A model generated the notes under the pieces. That model searched no databases and was not told the origin of the DNA. It worked only from the letters and a program-made list of their open reading frames with translations. The position numbers were made by a program, and so were the translations under genes. From Pseudomonas oryzae (GTDB taxonomy: Bacteria; Pseudomonadota; Gammaproteobacteria; Pseudomonadales; Pseudomonadaceae), in NCBI RefSeq assembly GCF_900104805.1, contig NZ_LT629751.1, positions 1,779,001 to 1,843,000 on the forward strand: a stretch of DNA of 64,000 nucleotides, given 5' to 3'. Below are positions 20,984 through 30,162 of this stretch, piece after piece. Numbering within the stretch: the stretch's first letter is position 1; each line of letters begins with the position of its first letter.

Positions 20984-22174
20984 CTACCCCGGCTGGCCAT
21001 CCAGCCGCGGCCGGCACAGCATCGGCCCGTAGTGCCAGACGAACAGGGCGAAGGCCGCTACCCAGGCCGCGCCGGCCAGATGCAGGCTGCCGAGCGGGAA
21101 GAACGGCGGCAGCAGCACCCGCGCCGCGGCGCCGAGGTTGACCAGCGCGAAGGCCCAGGCCATCGTCTTGGGCGGCTGCAGCGGCCGGCCGGTGTGGCCG
21201 AGGCTGACCCGCGCGACCATGGCGAGGATCAGCCCGCCCATGCCGCCGACGCCGAGGGCGTGCAGCGCCAGGCTGGAGCCGGCCAGCACGCCGAAGTGCC
21301 ACAGCGCCTGCCCCGCCAGCGCCACCACCAGCCAAGCATAGGCCAGGTGCAGCGACCACAGCAGCGGCACCCGCCACAGGCCCACGTCGTGCCAGCGCGC
21401 CAGACGCACGCCGTGCAGCAGAGCCACCAGGGCGAACAGCGCGCCGAGCCAGGCCTGTGCCTGCAGGGCCGGCCCCAGGGCGGTGAGCACGACGAGCAGC
21501 ACCAGGCCGCCCTGGGCGCTCCATTCCAGCCAGGGCAGCGCCGGCACCTGCGCCGTGCGGCCAAGACCGCGCTGGGTGAAGAACGGGATCACCCGCCCGC
21601 CGATCAGGCCCATCATCACCGCCACCAGCCACAACGCGGCGATCACGCCCTGGCGCTGCCAGGCGTCGTTGGACTGGGCGAGGCCGGCGAGCACCAGCAG
21701 GTCGGCGAGGGTCAGCAGCGTCAGCACGCCGACGATGGGGTAGTTGCGCACCTGGCGCACGGCCAGCAGCATGCGGCCGAGCACCACCGCAACGGCAGGC
21801 AGGAAGGCCAGCTCCAGCGGGATCAGCAGCCACAGCGGCGCGCCCAGCAGCCAGGCCAGCCGCGCGGCCAGCCACAGCCCGGCCAGCGCGACGAGCGGCC
21901 GACCGGAGAGACCGGGGCGGCCGGTCCAGTTCTGCGCGGCGGTGAGCAGGAAGCCGGCGATGATCGCCGCGCCGAAGCCGAACACCATCTCGTGGCGATG
22001 CCAGGCCAGCGCGCCGCCGGCCGGCTGCCAGGCAGGCCACCAGCCGGCCAGCACACCGAGCCAAAGGGGAATGGCCAGCGCGGCGAAGGCCGTGCCGGCG
22101 AGGAAGAAGGGACGAAAACCGAGGCGCCACAGCGGCGCGATCTGCAACAGGGCCTTGCGGTCGACCAATTGCAT
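20984..22174 (-). CDS. nnrS: NnrS family membrane protein (nitric oxide response)
   Basis: A 396-residue, very hydrophobic protein with about 12 membrane segments. WRLGFRPFFLAG near the N-terminus, WHRHEMVFGFGAAIIAGFLLTA (in two blocks) and the late HALGVGGMGGLILAM are hallmarks of NnrS, a heme/copper inner-membrane protein that protects against NO-derived iron complexes. AAGGAA precedes ATG 22174. It lies downstream of hmp in the same orientation, separated by 204 bp with a REP-like element, so it probably belongs to the NorR regulon. Confidence 0.9.
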   Translation of the reverse strand: MQLVDRKALLQIAPLWRLGFRPFFLAGTAFAALAIPLWLGVLAGWWPAWQPAGGALAWHRHEMVFGFGAAIIAGFLLTAAQNWTGRPGLSGRPLVALAGLWLAARLAWLLGAPLWLLIPLELAFLPAVAVVLGRMLLAVRQVRNYPIVGVLTLLTLADLLVLAGLAQSNDAWQRQGVIAALWLVAVMMGLIGGRVIPFFTQRGLGRTAQVPALPWLEWSAQGGLVLLVVLTALGPALQAQAWLGALFALVALLHGVRLARWHDVGLWRVPLLWSLHLAYAWLVVALAGQALWHFGVLAGSSLALHALGVGGMGGLILAMVARVSLGHTGRPLQPPKTMAWAFALVNLGAAARVLLPPFFPLGSLHLAGAAWVAAFALFVWHYGPMLCRPRLDGQPG

Positions 22175-22266
22175 GGGAATTCCTTAACGGTGATGGTGCG
22201 CACGCCCCTGCGGCAGCACCGGGGTGGACGCTCCGCGCTTCTGATGGCAACGCGGAGCACCAGCCT

Positions 22267-22323
22267 GTAGGGGCGAATTCATTCGCCAGCAGACCTCGCA
22301 AAGGCGAATGAATTCGCCCCTAC
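22267..22323. repeat. REP-like palindrome, family GGGGCGAATTCATTCGCC
   Basis: Arms begin GTAGGGGCGAATTC and end GAATTCGCCCCTAC with a 15-base spacer. Intergenic between hmp and nnrS. A second hairpin (GGCGTACC/GGTACGCC) follows at 22333-22362. Confidence 0.9.
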
Positions 22324-22378
22324 GTCGCAGCAATGGCGTACCGCCTGCGGCGGGTACGCCCTAGCTGCTCAGCCTAGC

Positions 22379-23560
22379 TCAAGCCTCCAGCGCCGCCGCC
22401 GGGCCGAAGAACTCGTAGCGGCACTGCGCCTGCGGCACGCCCAGCTCGGCGAGCTGCTTCTTCACCTGGGCCATGAACGGCTTCGGGCCGAGGAAGTAGG
22501 CGTCCAGGTCGCGCTGCTCCGGCAGCCAGTCGTTGAGCAGCGCGGCGCTGCTGAAGCCCTCGGCGTCGGCCACATCGCCCTCGCGCGGCTCGCTATAGCA
22601 GTAGAAGCGCTTGAGCTGCGGGTGCTGCGCGCTCTTCTCGTCCAGCCACTCGCGGAAGGCGTGCACGCCGCCGTGGCGGGCGAAGTGGATGAAACGCACC
22701 TCGCGGCCGGTCTGCAGCGCCTGCTCGAGCATGGCCACCGCCGGGGTGATGCCGACGCCGGCGGTGATCAGCGCCAGCGGCTTGTCGCTATCCTCGAGGA
22801 CGAAGTCGCCGGCCGGCGGGAAGACTTCCAGCTCGGCGCCGACCTGCACCTGGTCGTGCAGGTAGTTGGAGATGCGGCCGCCCTCCTCGCGCTTGACGCT
22901 GATGCGCAGCTCGCGGCCGTTCGGCGCGGCGGACAGCGAGTAGTTGCGGCGCATCTCCTCGCCGTCGATGACGAAGCGCAGGCCCAGGTACTGGCCCGGC
23001 ACGAACTCCGGCACCGCGCCGCCGTCCACCGGCTGCAGGTAGAAGGAGGTGATCTCCTCGCTCTCGGCCTCCTTGCGCGCCACGCGGAACTGCCGCGAGC
23101 CGCGCCAGCCGCCTTCCTTGGCCTCGTTGGCGGCGTACACCGCTTCCTCGGCGCCGATCAGGATGTCGGCCAGTTGCTGGTAGGCCGCGCCCCAGGCTTC
23201 CAGCACCTCGTCGGTGGCGATCTCCTCGCCGAGCACCTCGCGGATGGCGCGCAGCAGGCAGGAGCCGACGATCGGGTAGTGTTCCGGCAGGATCTGCAGC
23301 GACACGTGCTTGTGCACGATCTGGCCGACCAGCGGGCCCAGCTCCTGCAGGCGGTCGATGTGGCGGGCGTACATCAGCACGCTGTTGGCCAGCGCGCGCG
23401 GCTGGTCGCCGCTGGCCTGGTGGGCCTGGTTGAACAGCACCTTCACCTGCGGGTATTCGCCGAGCATGATCTTGTAGAAATGCTTGGTCAGGGTTTCGCC
23501 GCCGGTTTCCAGCAGCGGGACGGTGGCCTTGATGATGGCGGTTTGTTGAGCGGACAGCAT
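22379..23560 (-). CDS. hmp: Flavohemoprotein, nitric oxide dioxygenase
   Basis: A 393-residue flavohemoglobin. The globin domain (1-145) includes HVSLQILPEHYPIVG with the proximal heme His; the FAD domain shows RRNYSLSAAP; the NAD domain shows ALITAGVGITPAVAMLEQAL. It converts NO and O2 to nitrate. ATG 23560 follows AGGAG. It is divergent from norR, with a sigma-54-like promoter and NorR-type boxes in the 182-bp gap, like fhp/fhpR of P. aeruginosa. Confidence 0.95.
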   Translation of the reverse strand: MLSAQQTAIIKATVPLLETGGETLTKHFYKIMLGEYPQVKVLFNQAHQASGDQPRALANSVLMYARHIDRLQELGPLVGQIVHKHVSLQILPEHYPIVGSCLLRAIREVLGEEIATDEVLEAWGAAYQQLADILIGAEEAVYAANEAKEGGWRGSRQFRVARKEAESEEITSFYLQPVDGGAVPEFVPGQYLGLRFVIDGEEMRRNYSLSAAPNGRELRISVKREEGGRISNYLHDQVQVGAELEVFPPAGDFVLEDSDKPLALITAGVGITPAVAMLEQALQTGREVRFIHFARHGGVHAFREWLDEKSAQHPQLKRFYCYSEPREGDVADAEGFSSAALLNDWLPEQRDLDAYFLGPKPFMAQVKKQLAELGVPQAQCRYEFFGPAAALEA

Positions 23561-23633
23561 GGACGACTCCTGAATGGGACCAAGTGGAACAGGCGGCCAT
23601 CGACAGGCCACCCGCACGCAAGCACAATGGACA

Positions 23634-23650
23634 TATCAGGTTTCGTGCCA
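23634..23650 (-). promoter_or_regulatory. Sigma-54-like promoter of hmp
   Basis: Minus-strand TGGCACGAAACCTGATA has GG at 23649-23648 and GA (GC in the consensus) at 23637-23636, with correct spacing. It is about 80 bp upstream of the hmp ATG. Confidence 0.65.
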
Positions 23651-23692
23651 GAATTTTTATTCAATAAAATCAATGACTTGAAATTATCGCGA

Positions 23693-23728
23693 GTCATCAC
23701 GACAACAACCGAAAGCTGTCAACCCGAC
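23693..23728. promoter_or_regulatory. Two NorR-type boxes GTCA-N3-CGAC
   Basis: GTCATCACGAC (23693-23703) and GTCAACCCGAC (23718-23728) both fit the NorR core GT-N7-AC. They are 25 bp apart and 45-80 bp upstream of the hmp -24 element. Confidence 0.65.
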
Positions 23729-23742
23729 AACACGCTATCGAA

Positions 23743-25293
<1,551 letters not shown>

Positions 25294-25680
25294 CTGACGA
25301 CAGGGCCCCGCCCGAACGCTCCGCGTCCCATGCGGCCGAGGAAATGACGCGGGGCGTCAAGGGCCGCACCGCCGGGGCAGCATCAGCGGCGACGTGCCCA
25401 CGTTGCACCACGCTGCGCCCTCACGCGGGGAAAGGCATGCGGCCGTTTCCCACCCTACGGGGCCGAGCGCCCGACGACCGCCCCTCCGCTCGATAACCGC
25501 ACACTTTGTTGACCCGTCCGCCACGCTCCGCAACGGTGCGTGGCGCACCGTCAGCGCGCAGCGATCACCCCGGCAAAGCCTTGAAAATCGCGCCCTTGCG
25601 GCGCCTTGTCGCAGCTTAACGCGAGCTTCCACCGCCTCTCGTCGCCCTCTGCGCGCCTTGCCATTGGCAATTCGGCCGTA
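25294..25680. other. Intergenic stretch between norR and the aroQ promoter
   Basis: I see no credible gene here. Short GC-rich hairpins occur (GACGCGGGGCGTC near 25347 and CGGTGCGTGGCGCACCG near 25534). It may hold the norR terminator, though none is convincing. Confidence 0.5.
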
Positions 25681-25709
25681 TTGACTGAATTAACCAGTTA
25701 GTACATTTT
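25681..25709 (+). promoter_or_regulatory. Sigma-70 promoter of aroQ operon with an embedded TetR-type operator
   Basis: TTGACT (25681-25686) and CATTTT (25704-25709) are 17 bp apart. The spacer holds AATTAACCAGTTAGTA (25688-25703), which matches 14 of 16 bases of the perfect palindrome TACTAACCAGTTAGTA upstream of quiC. Repressor binding there would block the polymerase. Confidence 0.65.
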
Positions 25710-25738
25710 CTCGTCACTGCCGGCACACGTCCGGAGAC

Positions 25739-25749
25739 AAGAACAACAA
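25739..25749 (+). promoter_or_regulatory. CA motif (Hfq/Crc type) before aroQ
   Basis: AAGAACAACAA holds two overlapping AAnAAnAA units, next to GGAGAG and 15 bases before ATG 25764. Confidence 0.6.
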
Positions 25750-25763
25750 CGGAGAGCGCGTGC

Positions 25764-26204
25764 ATGTCGCACCTTGTCCTCGTCCTCAACGGTCCCAACC
25801 TGAACATGCTGGGCACCCGCGAACCCGCCACCTACGGGCACGAAACCCTCGCCGACGTCGAAGCCCTGTGCCAGCGCACTGCCGCCGAACACGGCCTGGA
25901 AGTCGAGTTCCGCCAGACCAACCACGAAGGCCAGTTGCTCGACTGGATCCACCAGGCACGCGGCCGCTGCGCCGGCATCCTGATCAATCCCGGCGCCTGG
26001 ACGCACACCTCGGTGGCGATCCGCGACGCCCTGGTCGCCGCCGAACTGCCGGTGATCGAGGTGCACCTGTCCAACGTGCACAAGCGCGAGGAGTTCCGTC
26101 ATCACTCCTTCGTCTCCGGCGTTGCGCTCGGCGTGCTGTGCGGCTTCGGCACCCACGGCTACCGCCTGGGCCTGACCCACTTCGCCCACCTGCTCAACGG
26201 TTGA
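25764..26204 (+). CDS. aroQ: Type II 3-dehydroquinate dehydratase (catabolic)
   Basis: A 146-residue small dehydroquinase. [16 protein letters not shown] carries the flexible-loop residues, [10 protein letters not shown] and [15 protein letters not shown] the substrate pocket, and [17 protein letters not shown] the catalytic His. It converts 3-dehydroquinate to 3-dehydroshikimate. The next genes are a quinate/shikimate dehydrogenase and a TRAP carrier, so this copy is likely catabolic; a biosynthetic copy would be elsewhere. A TetR-type operator and a CA motif lie in its leader. Confidence 0.92.
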   Translation: MSHLVLVLNGPNLNMLGTREPATYGHETLADVEALCQRTAAEHGLEVEFRQTNHEGQLLDWIHQARGRCAGILINPGAWTHTSVAIRDALVAAELPVIEVHLSNVHKREEFRHHSFVSGVALGVLCGFGTHGYRLGLTHFAHLLNG

Positions 26205-26212
26205 GAGCCATC

Positions 26213-27064
26213 ATGACCCAGACTTCCAGCATCCTCGCCGGCCTGATCGGCGCCGGCATCCAGGCCTCGCGCACCCCGGCCATGCACGAGCACGAGGGCG
26301 ACGCCCAGGGCATCCGCTACCTGTACCGGCTGATCGACCTCGACCAGCTCGGCGTAACCAGCGCCGCCCTGCCCGAGCTGCTCGACGCCGCCCAGCGCCT
26401 GAGCTTCACCGGCCTGAACATCACCTTCCCGTGCAAGCAGGCGATCATCCCGCTGCTCGACGAACTGTCGCCGGAAGCGCGCGGTATCGGCGCGGTAAAC
26501 ACCGTGGTGTTCGCGGACGGCAAGCGCGTCGGCCACAACACCGACTGCCTGGGCTTCGCCGAGGGCTTCCGTCGCGGCCTGCCGGGCGTGGCCCGCGAGC
26601 GCGTGGTGCAGATGGGCGCCGGCGGCGCCGGCGCCGCGGTGGCGCATGCCCTGCTGCAGGAAGGCGTGCGCCAGCTGACCATCTTCGACGTCGAGCCGGC
26701 GCGCGCCGCCGAGCTGGCCACCAGCCTCAACGGCAGCTTCGGCGCCGGCCGCGCCCAGGCCGGCGGCGAACTGCCGGCGGCGATGGCCGAGGCCCAGGGC
26801 CTGGTCAACACCACGCCGGTGGGCATGGCCAAGCTGCCGGGCATGCCGCTGCCGGCCGAGCTGCTGCACGCCGACCTGTGGGTGGCGGAGATCATCTACT
26901 TCCCGCTGGAAACCGAGCTGCTGCGCGCCGCGCGCGCCCTCGGCTGCCAGACCCTCGACGGCAGCAAGATGGCGGTGTTCCAGGCGGTCAAGGCGTTCGA
27001 GCTGTTCACCGGCCGCGCGGCCGATGCCGAGCGGATGCTGGCCCACTTCGCCAGCATGAGCTGA
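26213..27064 (+). CDS. Quinate/shikimate dehydrogenase (NAD-dependent type)
   Basis: A 283-residue AroE-fold protein. SRTPAMHEHEGDAQG replaces the SKSP motif of biosynthetic AroE and resembles the NAD-dependent quinate/shikimate dehydrogenase of Corynebacterium. GLNITFPCKQAIIPLLDEL has the catalytic Lys, HNTDCLGF the Asp, and VQMGAGGAGAAVAHAL the nucleotide-binding glycines. It would oxidise quinate or shikimate on entry into the pathway. It starts eight bases after aroQ. Cofactor specificity is inferred from similarity only. Confidence 0.85.
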   Translation: MTQTSSILAGLIGAGIQASRTPAMHEHEGDAQGIRYLYRLIDLDQLGVTSAALPELLDAAQRLSFTGLNITFPCKQAIIPLLDELSPEARGIGAVNTVVFADGKRVGHNTDCLGFAEGFRRGLPGVARERVVQMGAGGAGAAVAHALLQEGVRQLTIFDVEPARAAELATSLNGSFGAGRAQAGGELPAAMAEAQGLVNTTPVGMAKLPGMPLPAELLHADLWVAEIIYFPLETELLRAARALGCQTLDGSKMAVFQAVKAFELFTGRAADAERMLAHFASMS

Positions 27065-27167
27065 AGTACCCGACAGTGGCCGCTGCGGCGGCCACGCCAA
27101 CCGCGGCTCGTTCGTCATGGCAGGGAGGGCCATGCAGACAGCCCCGGACAACCCGACGAGGTCAATC

Positions 27168-27728
27168 ATGAAAAAAATAGCCGACCTTTACTTCCGCCTG
27201 CTCAAGCTGCTCATCGTGCTGTGCATGCTCGGCATGGTGGTGCTGGTCTTCGGCAACGTGGTCTTGCGTTATGCCTTCAACTCCGGGATCAGCGTCTCGG
27301 AAGAACTCTCCCGCTGGTTCTTCGTCTGGATGGTGTTCCTCGGCGCCCTGGTCGCGCTCAGGGAGCGCGCCCACATCGGTCTGGACAGCCTGGTCAAGCG
27401 CCTGCCACCGCTCGGCAAGCGCTTCTGCCTGGTGGTCGGCCACCTGCTGATGCTGTTCGTCACCTGGCTGTTCCTCAGCGGCAGCTGGCAGCAGGCGCAG
27501 ATCAATCTCGACGTGGTCGCCCCGGCCTCCGGCCTGTCGATGGCCTGGTTCTACGGCGTCGGCGTGGTGTTCGGCGTCAGCGCCGGGCTGATCCTGCTCC
27601 ACGAACTGTACCTCGCCCTCTCCTGCCGCCTGTCCGACGCCGAGCTGGTGATGGTCAAGGGCAACGAGGCCGCCGAGGAAATCGAACACATCCAGCACCA
27701 GCAAGCCGCCGCCGGGAGGAACGCCTGA
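27168..27728 (+). CDS. dctQ: TRAP transporter small permease (DctQ type)
   Basis: A 186-residue inner-membrane protein with four predicted membrane segments (about 10-32, 48-66, 88-108, 128-150). NVVLRYAFNSGISVSEELSRWFF, read in two pieces, is the DctQ signature with the conserved Glu-Glu-hydrophobic-Arg. It pairs with the large permease, whose ATG overlaps its stop by one base (TGATG). The start is ATG 27168 after GAGG; earlier in-frame ATGs lack similarity. The operon suggests a role in quinate or shikimate uptake. Confidence 0.88.
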   Translation: MKKIADLYFRLLKLLIVLCMLGMVVLVFGNVVLRYAFNSGISVSEELSRWFFVWMVFLGALVALRERAHIGLDSLVKRLPPLGKRFCLVVGHLLMLFVTWLFLSGSWQQAQINLDVVAPASGLSMAWFYGVGVVFGVSAGLILLHELYLALSCRLSDAELVMVKGNEAAEEIEHIQHQQAAAGRNA

Positions 27729-29008
27729 TGACCCTGACCATCTTCCTCGGTACCCTGCTGGGCGGCATGGCGCTGGGCATTCCGATCGCCTTCGCCCTGC
27801 TGCTGGTCGCCGTCGCGCTGATGCTGCACCTCGACCTGTTCGACGCGCAGATCATCGCCCAGAACCTGCTCAACGGCGCCGACAGCTTCCCGCTGATGGC
27901 CGTGCCGTTCTTCATGCTGGCCGGCGAGATCATGAACGCCGGCGGTCTGTCGCGGCGCATCGTCAACATCGCCATGGCCCTGGTCGGCCACAAGCGCGGC
28001 GGCCTCGGCTACGTGGCGATCATCGCCTCCTGCCTGCTCGCCTCGCTGTCCGGCTCGGCGGTAGCCGACGCCGCGGCGCTGGCCGCGCTGCTGGTGCCGA
28101 TGATGGTGCAGGCCGGGCACAGCCGCGAGCGCTCGGCCGGCCTGATCGCCGCCGGCGGCATCATCGCGCCGATCATCCCGCCGAGCATCGGCTTCATCAT
28201 CTTCGGCGTCGCCTCCGGGGTGTCGATCTCCAAGCTGTTCATGGCCGGCATCGTGCCGGGGATCATGCTCGGCGCCGCGCTGGCCATCGCCTGGTGGTTC
28301 GTCGCCCGCAAGGAAAGCGCCGAGATGCCGCCCAAGCGCTCGCGCCAGGAAGTGCTGCGCGCGCTGCTCGACGGCAGCTGGGCGCTGGGCCTGCCGGTGA
28401 TCATCATCGTCGGCCTCAAGCTGGGCATCTTCACCCCGACCGAAGCCGCGGTGGTCGCCGCCGTGTATGCGCTGTTCGTCGCCGTGGTGATCTACCGCGA
28501 ACTCAAGCTCAGCCAGCTCTACGAGGTGATCCTCGCCGCCGCCAAGACCACCTCGGTGGTGATGTTCCTGGTCGCCGCGGCCATGGTTTCCGCCTGGCTG
28601 GTCAACATCGCCGACCTGCCCGGCCAGCTGGCCGAGTTGCTCGAGCCGTTCATGGACAACCCGACCTTGCTGCTGCTGGTGATCATGCTGCTGATCGTGC
28701 TGGTCGGCACGGTGATGGACATGGCGCCGACCATCCTGATCCTCACCCCGGTGCTGATGCCGGCGGTGGTCCAGGCCGGCATCGACCCGGTGTACTTCGG
28801 CGTGCTGTTCCTGATCAACACCTCGATCGGCCTGATCACCCCGCCGGTGGGCACCGTGCTCAACGTGGTGTGCGGCGTGTCGAAGCTGAAGATGGAAGAG
28901 ATCGTCCGCGGCGTCGGCCCGTTCCTGATCGCCCAGCTGCTGGTGCTGGTCCTGCTGGTGCTGTTCCCGCAACTGGTGCTCGTCCCCATGAAGTTCCTCG
29001 CCGGCTGA
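27728..29008 (+). CDS. dctM: TRAP transporter large permease (DctM type)
   Basis: A 426-residue protein with about 12 membrane segments. FPLMAVPFFMLAGEIMNAGGLSRRI and SGSAVADAAALAALLVP, together with APIIPPSIGFIIFG and ITPPVGTVLNVV, are standard DctM blocks. It is the transport channel of the TRAP system driven by the ion gradient. Translationally coupled with dctQ. Confidence 0.92.
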   Translation: MTLTIFLGTLLGGMALGIPIAFALLLVAVALMLHLDLFDAQIIAQNLLNGADSFPLMAVPFFMLAGEIMNAGGLSRRIVNIAMALVGHKRGGLGYVAIIASCLLASLSGSAVADAAALAALLVPMMVQAGHSRERSAGLIAAGGIIAPIIPPSIGFIIFGVASGVSISKLFMAGIVPGIMLGAALAIAWWFVARKESAEMPPKRSRQEVLRALLDGSWALGLPVIIIVGLKLGIFTPTEAAVVAAVYALFVAVVIYRELKLSQLYEVILAAAKTTSVVMFLVAAAMVSAWLVNIADLPGQLAELLEPFMDNPTLLLLVIMLLIVLVGTVMDMAPTILILTPVLMPAVVQAGIDPVYFGVLFLINTSIGLITPPVGTVLNVVCGVSKLKMEEIVRGVGPFLIAQLLVLVLLVLFPQLVLVPMKFLAG

Positions 29009-29031
29009 CCGGCCCCTTGCCTGCTCCATCC

Positions 29032-29039
29032 AACAACAA
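29032..29039 (+). promoter_or_regulatory. CA motif (Hfq/Crc type) before dctP
   Basis: AACAACAA followed by TGAAAGGTAGAGAAACATG; the motif is 16 bases 5' of the dctP ATG. Confidence 0.6.
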
Positions 29040-29055
29040 TGAAAGGTAGAGAAAC

Positions 29056-30072
29056 ATGTCCAAGCTGCTGAAAACCCTGCTCGCCACTGCCTGCACTGCC
29101 GGCGTGCTGTTCGCCGGTAGCGCCAGCGCCGAGATCAAGGAGCGCACCCTGCGCTTCGCCTTCCAGAACGTCAAGGAACACCCGCAGGGTCAGGGCGCGC
29201 AGAAATTCGCCGACCTGGTCAGCGAGAAGTCCGGCGGCAAGATCAAGGTGCGCCTGTTCCCGGGCGGCACCCTGGGCGGCGACCTGCAGACCGTCTCCGC
29301 GCTGCAGGGCGGCACCCTCGACCTGACCGTGCTCAACTCGGGCATCCTCGCCGCCCAGGTGCCGGAATTCGCCATGCTCGACTTCCCCTACCTGTTCAAC
29401 GACACCCGCGAAGCCCACGCGGTGATCGACGGCGAGGTCGGCCAGCAGCTGCACGCACGCCTGGAGAGCAAGGGCCTGATCGGTCTGGGCTACTGGGACC
29501 TCGGTTTCCGCAACCTGACCAACAGCAAGCGCCCGGTGACCAAACCCGAGGACATGGAAGGCCTGAAGGTGCGGGTGATCCAGTCGCCGATCTACCTGGA
29601 GACCTTCAAGGCGCTCGGCGCCAACCCGGTGCCGATGCCCTTCCCCGAGGTCTACACCGCGCTGGAGCAGCACACCGTGGACGGCCAGGAGAACCCCTAC
29701 ACGGTGATCCTCGGCAACAAGTTCCACGAGGTGCAGAAGTACCTGTCGGCCACCAGCCACATCTACAACCCGCAGTCGTTCGTCATCGGCCAGAAGACCT
29801 GGCAGAAGCTCGGCAGCGACGAGCAGGCGCTGATCCGCGCAGCCGCCGTCGAGGCGCAGGCCTTCCAGCGCGAGATCACCGCCAAGGCGCAGACCGAGGC
29901 GCTGGACAAGCTCAAGCAGGACGGCATCGCCGCCAACGAGATCGCCCCGGCCGAGATCGACCGCTTCCGCGACAAGGTCAAGCCGGTGGTCGAGCAGTTC
30001 TCCAAGGACCTCGACCCGGCGCTGGTCAAGGCCATGTACGAGTCGATCGACAAGGTGCGCGCCGGCCAGTAA
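29056..30072 (+). CDS. dctP: TRAP transporter substrate-binding protein (DctP type)
   Basis: A 338-residue periplasmic protein with a signal peptide cleaved after SASA (about residue 28). HPQGQGAQKFADLVSEKSGG, DLGFRNLTNSKRPV and the conserved Arg in LKVRVIQSPIY (the carboxylate contact of DctP) are visible. It delivers a carboxylate, here likely quinate, shikimate or dehydroshikimate by context. Last gene of the operon, followed by a terminator. Confidence 0.92.
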   Translation: MSKLLKTLLATACTAGVLFAGSASAEIKERTLRFAFQNVKEHPQGQGAQKFADLVSEKSGGKIKVRLFPGGTLGGDLQTVSALQGGTLDLTVLNSGILAAQVPEFAMLDFPYLFNDTREAHAVIDGEVGQQLHARLESKGLIGLGYWDLGFRNLTNSKRPVTKPEDMEGLKVRVIQSPIYLETFKALGANPVPMPFPEVYTALEQHTVDGQENPYTVILGNKFHEVQKYLSATSHIYNPQSFVIGQKTWQKLGSDEQALIRAAAVEAQAFQREITAKAQTEALDKLKQDGIAANEIAPAEIDRFRDKVKPVVEQFSKDLDPALVKAMYESIDKVRAGQ

Positions 30073-30098
30073 GCCACGCCCGCACTGCCGCTGGACGG

Positions 30099-30131
30099 AA
30101 CGCCCGCTGGAGACAGCGGGCGTTTATCGTT
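30099..30131 (+). terminator. Terminator of the aroQ-TRAP operon
   Basis: Stem AACGCCCGCT/AGCGGGCGTT with a six-base loop followed by TATCGTT; a modest T-run. Confidence 0.7.
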
Positions 30132-30162
30132 CCGGGCGCAGCCCGGGCGGGCGATCGGGGGC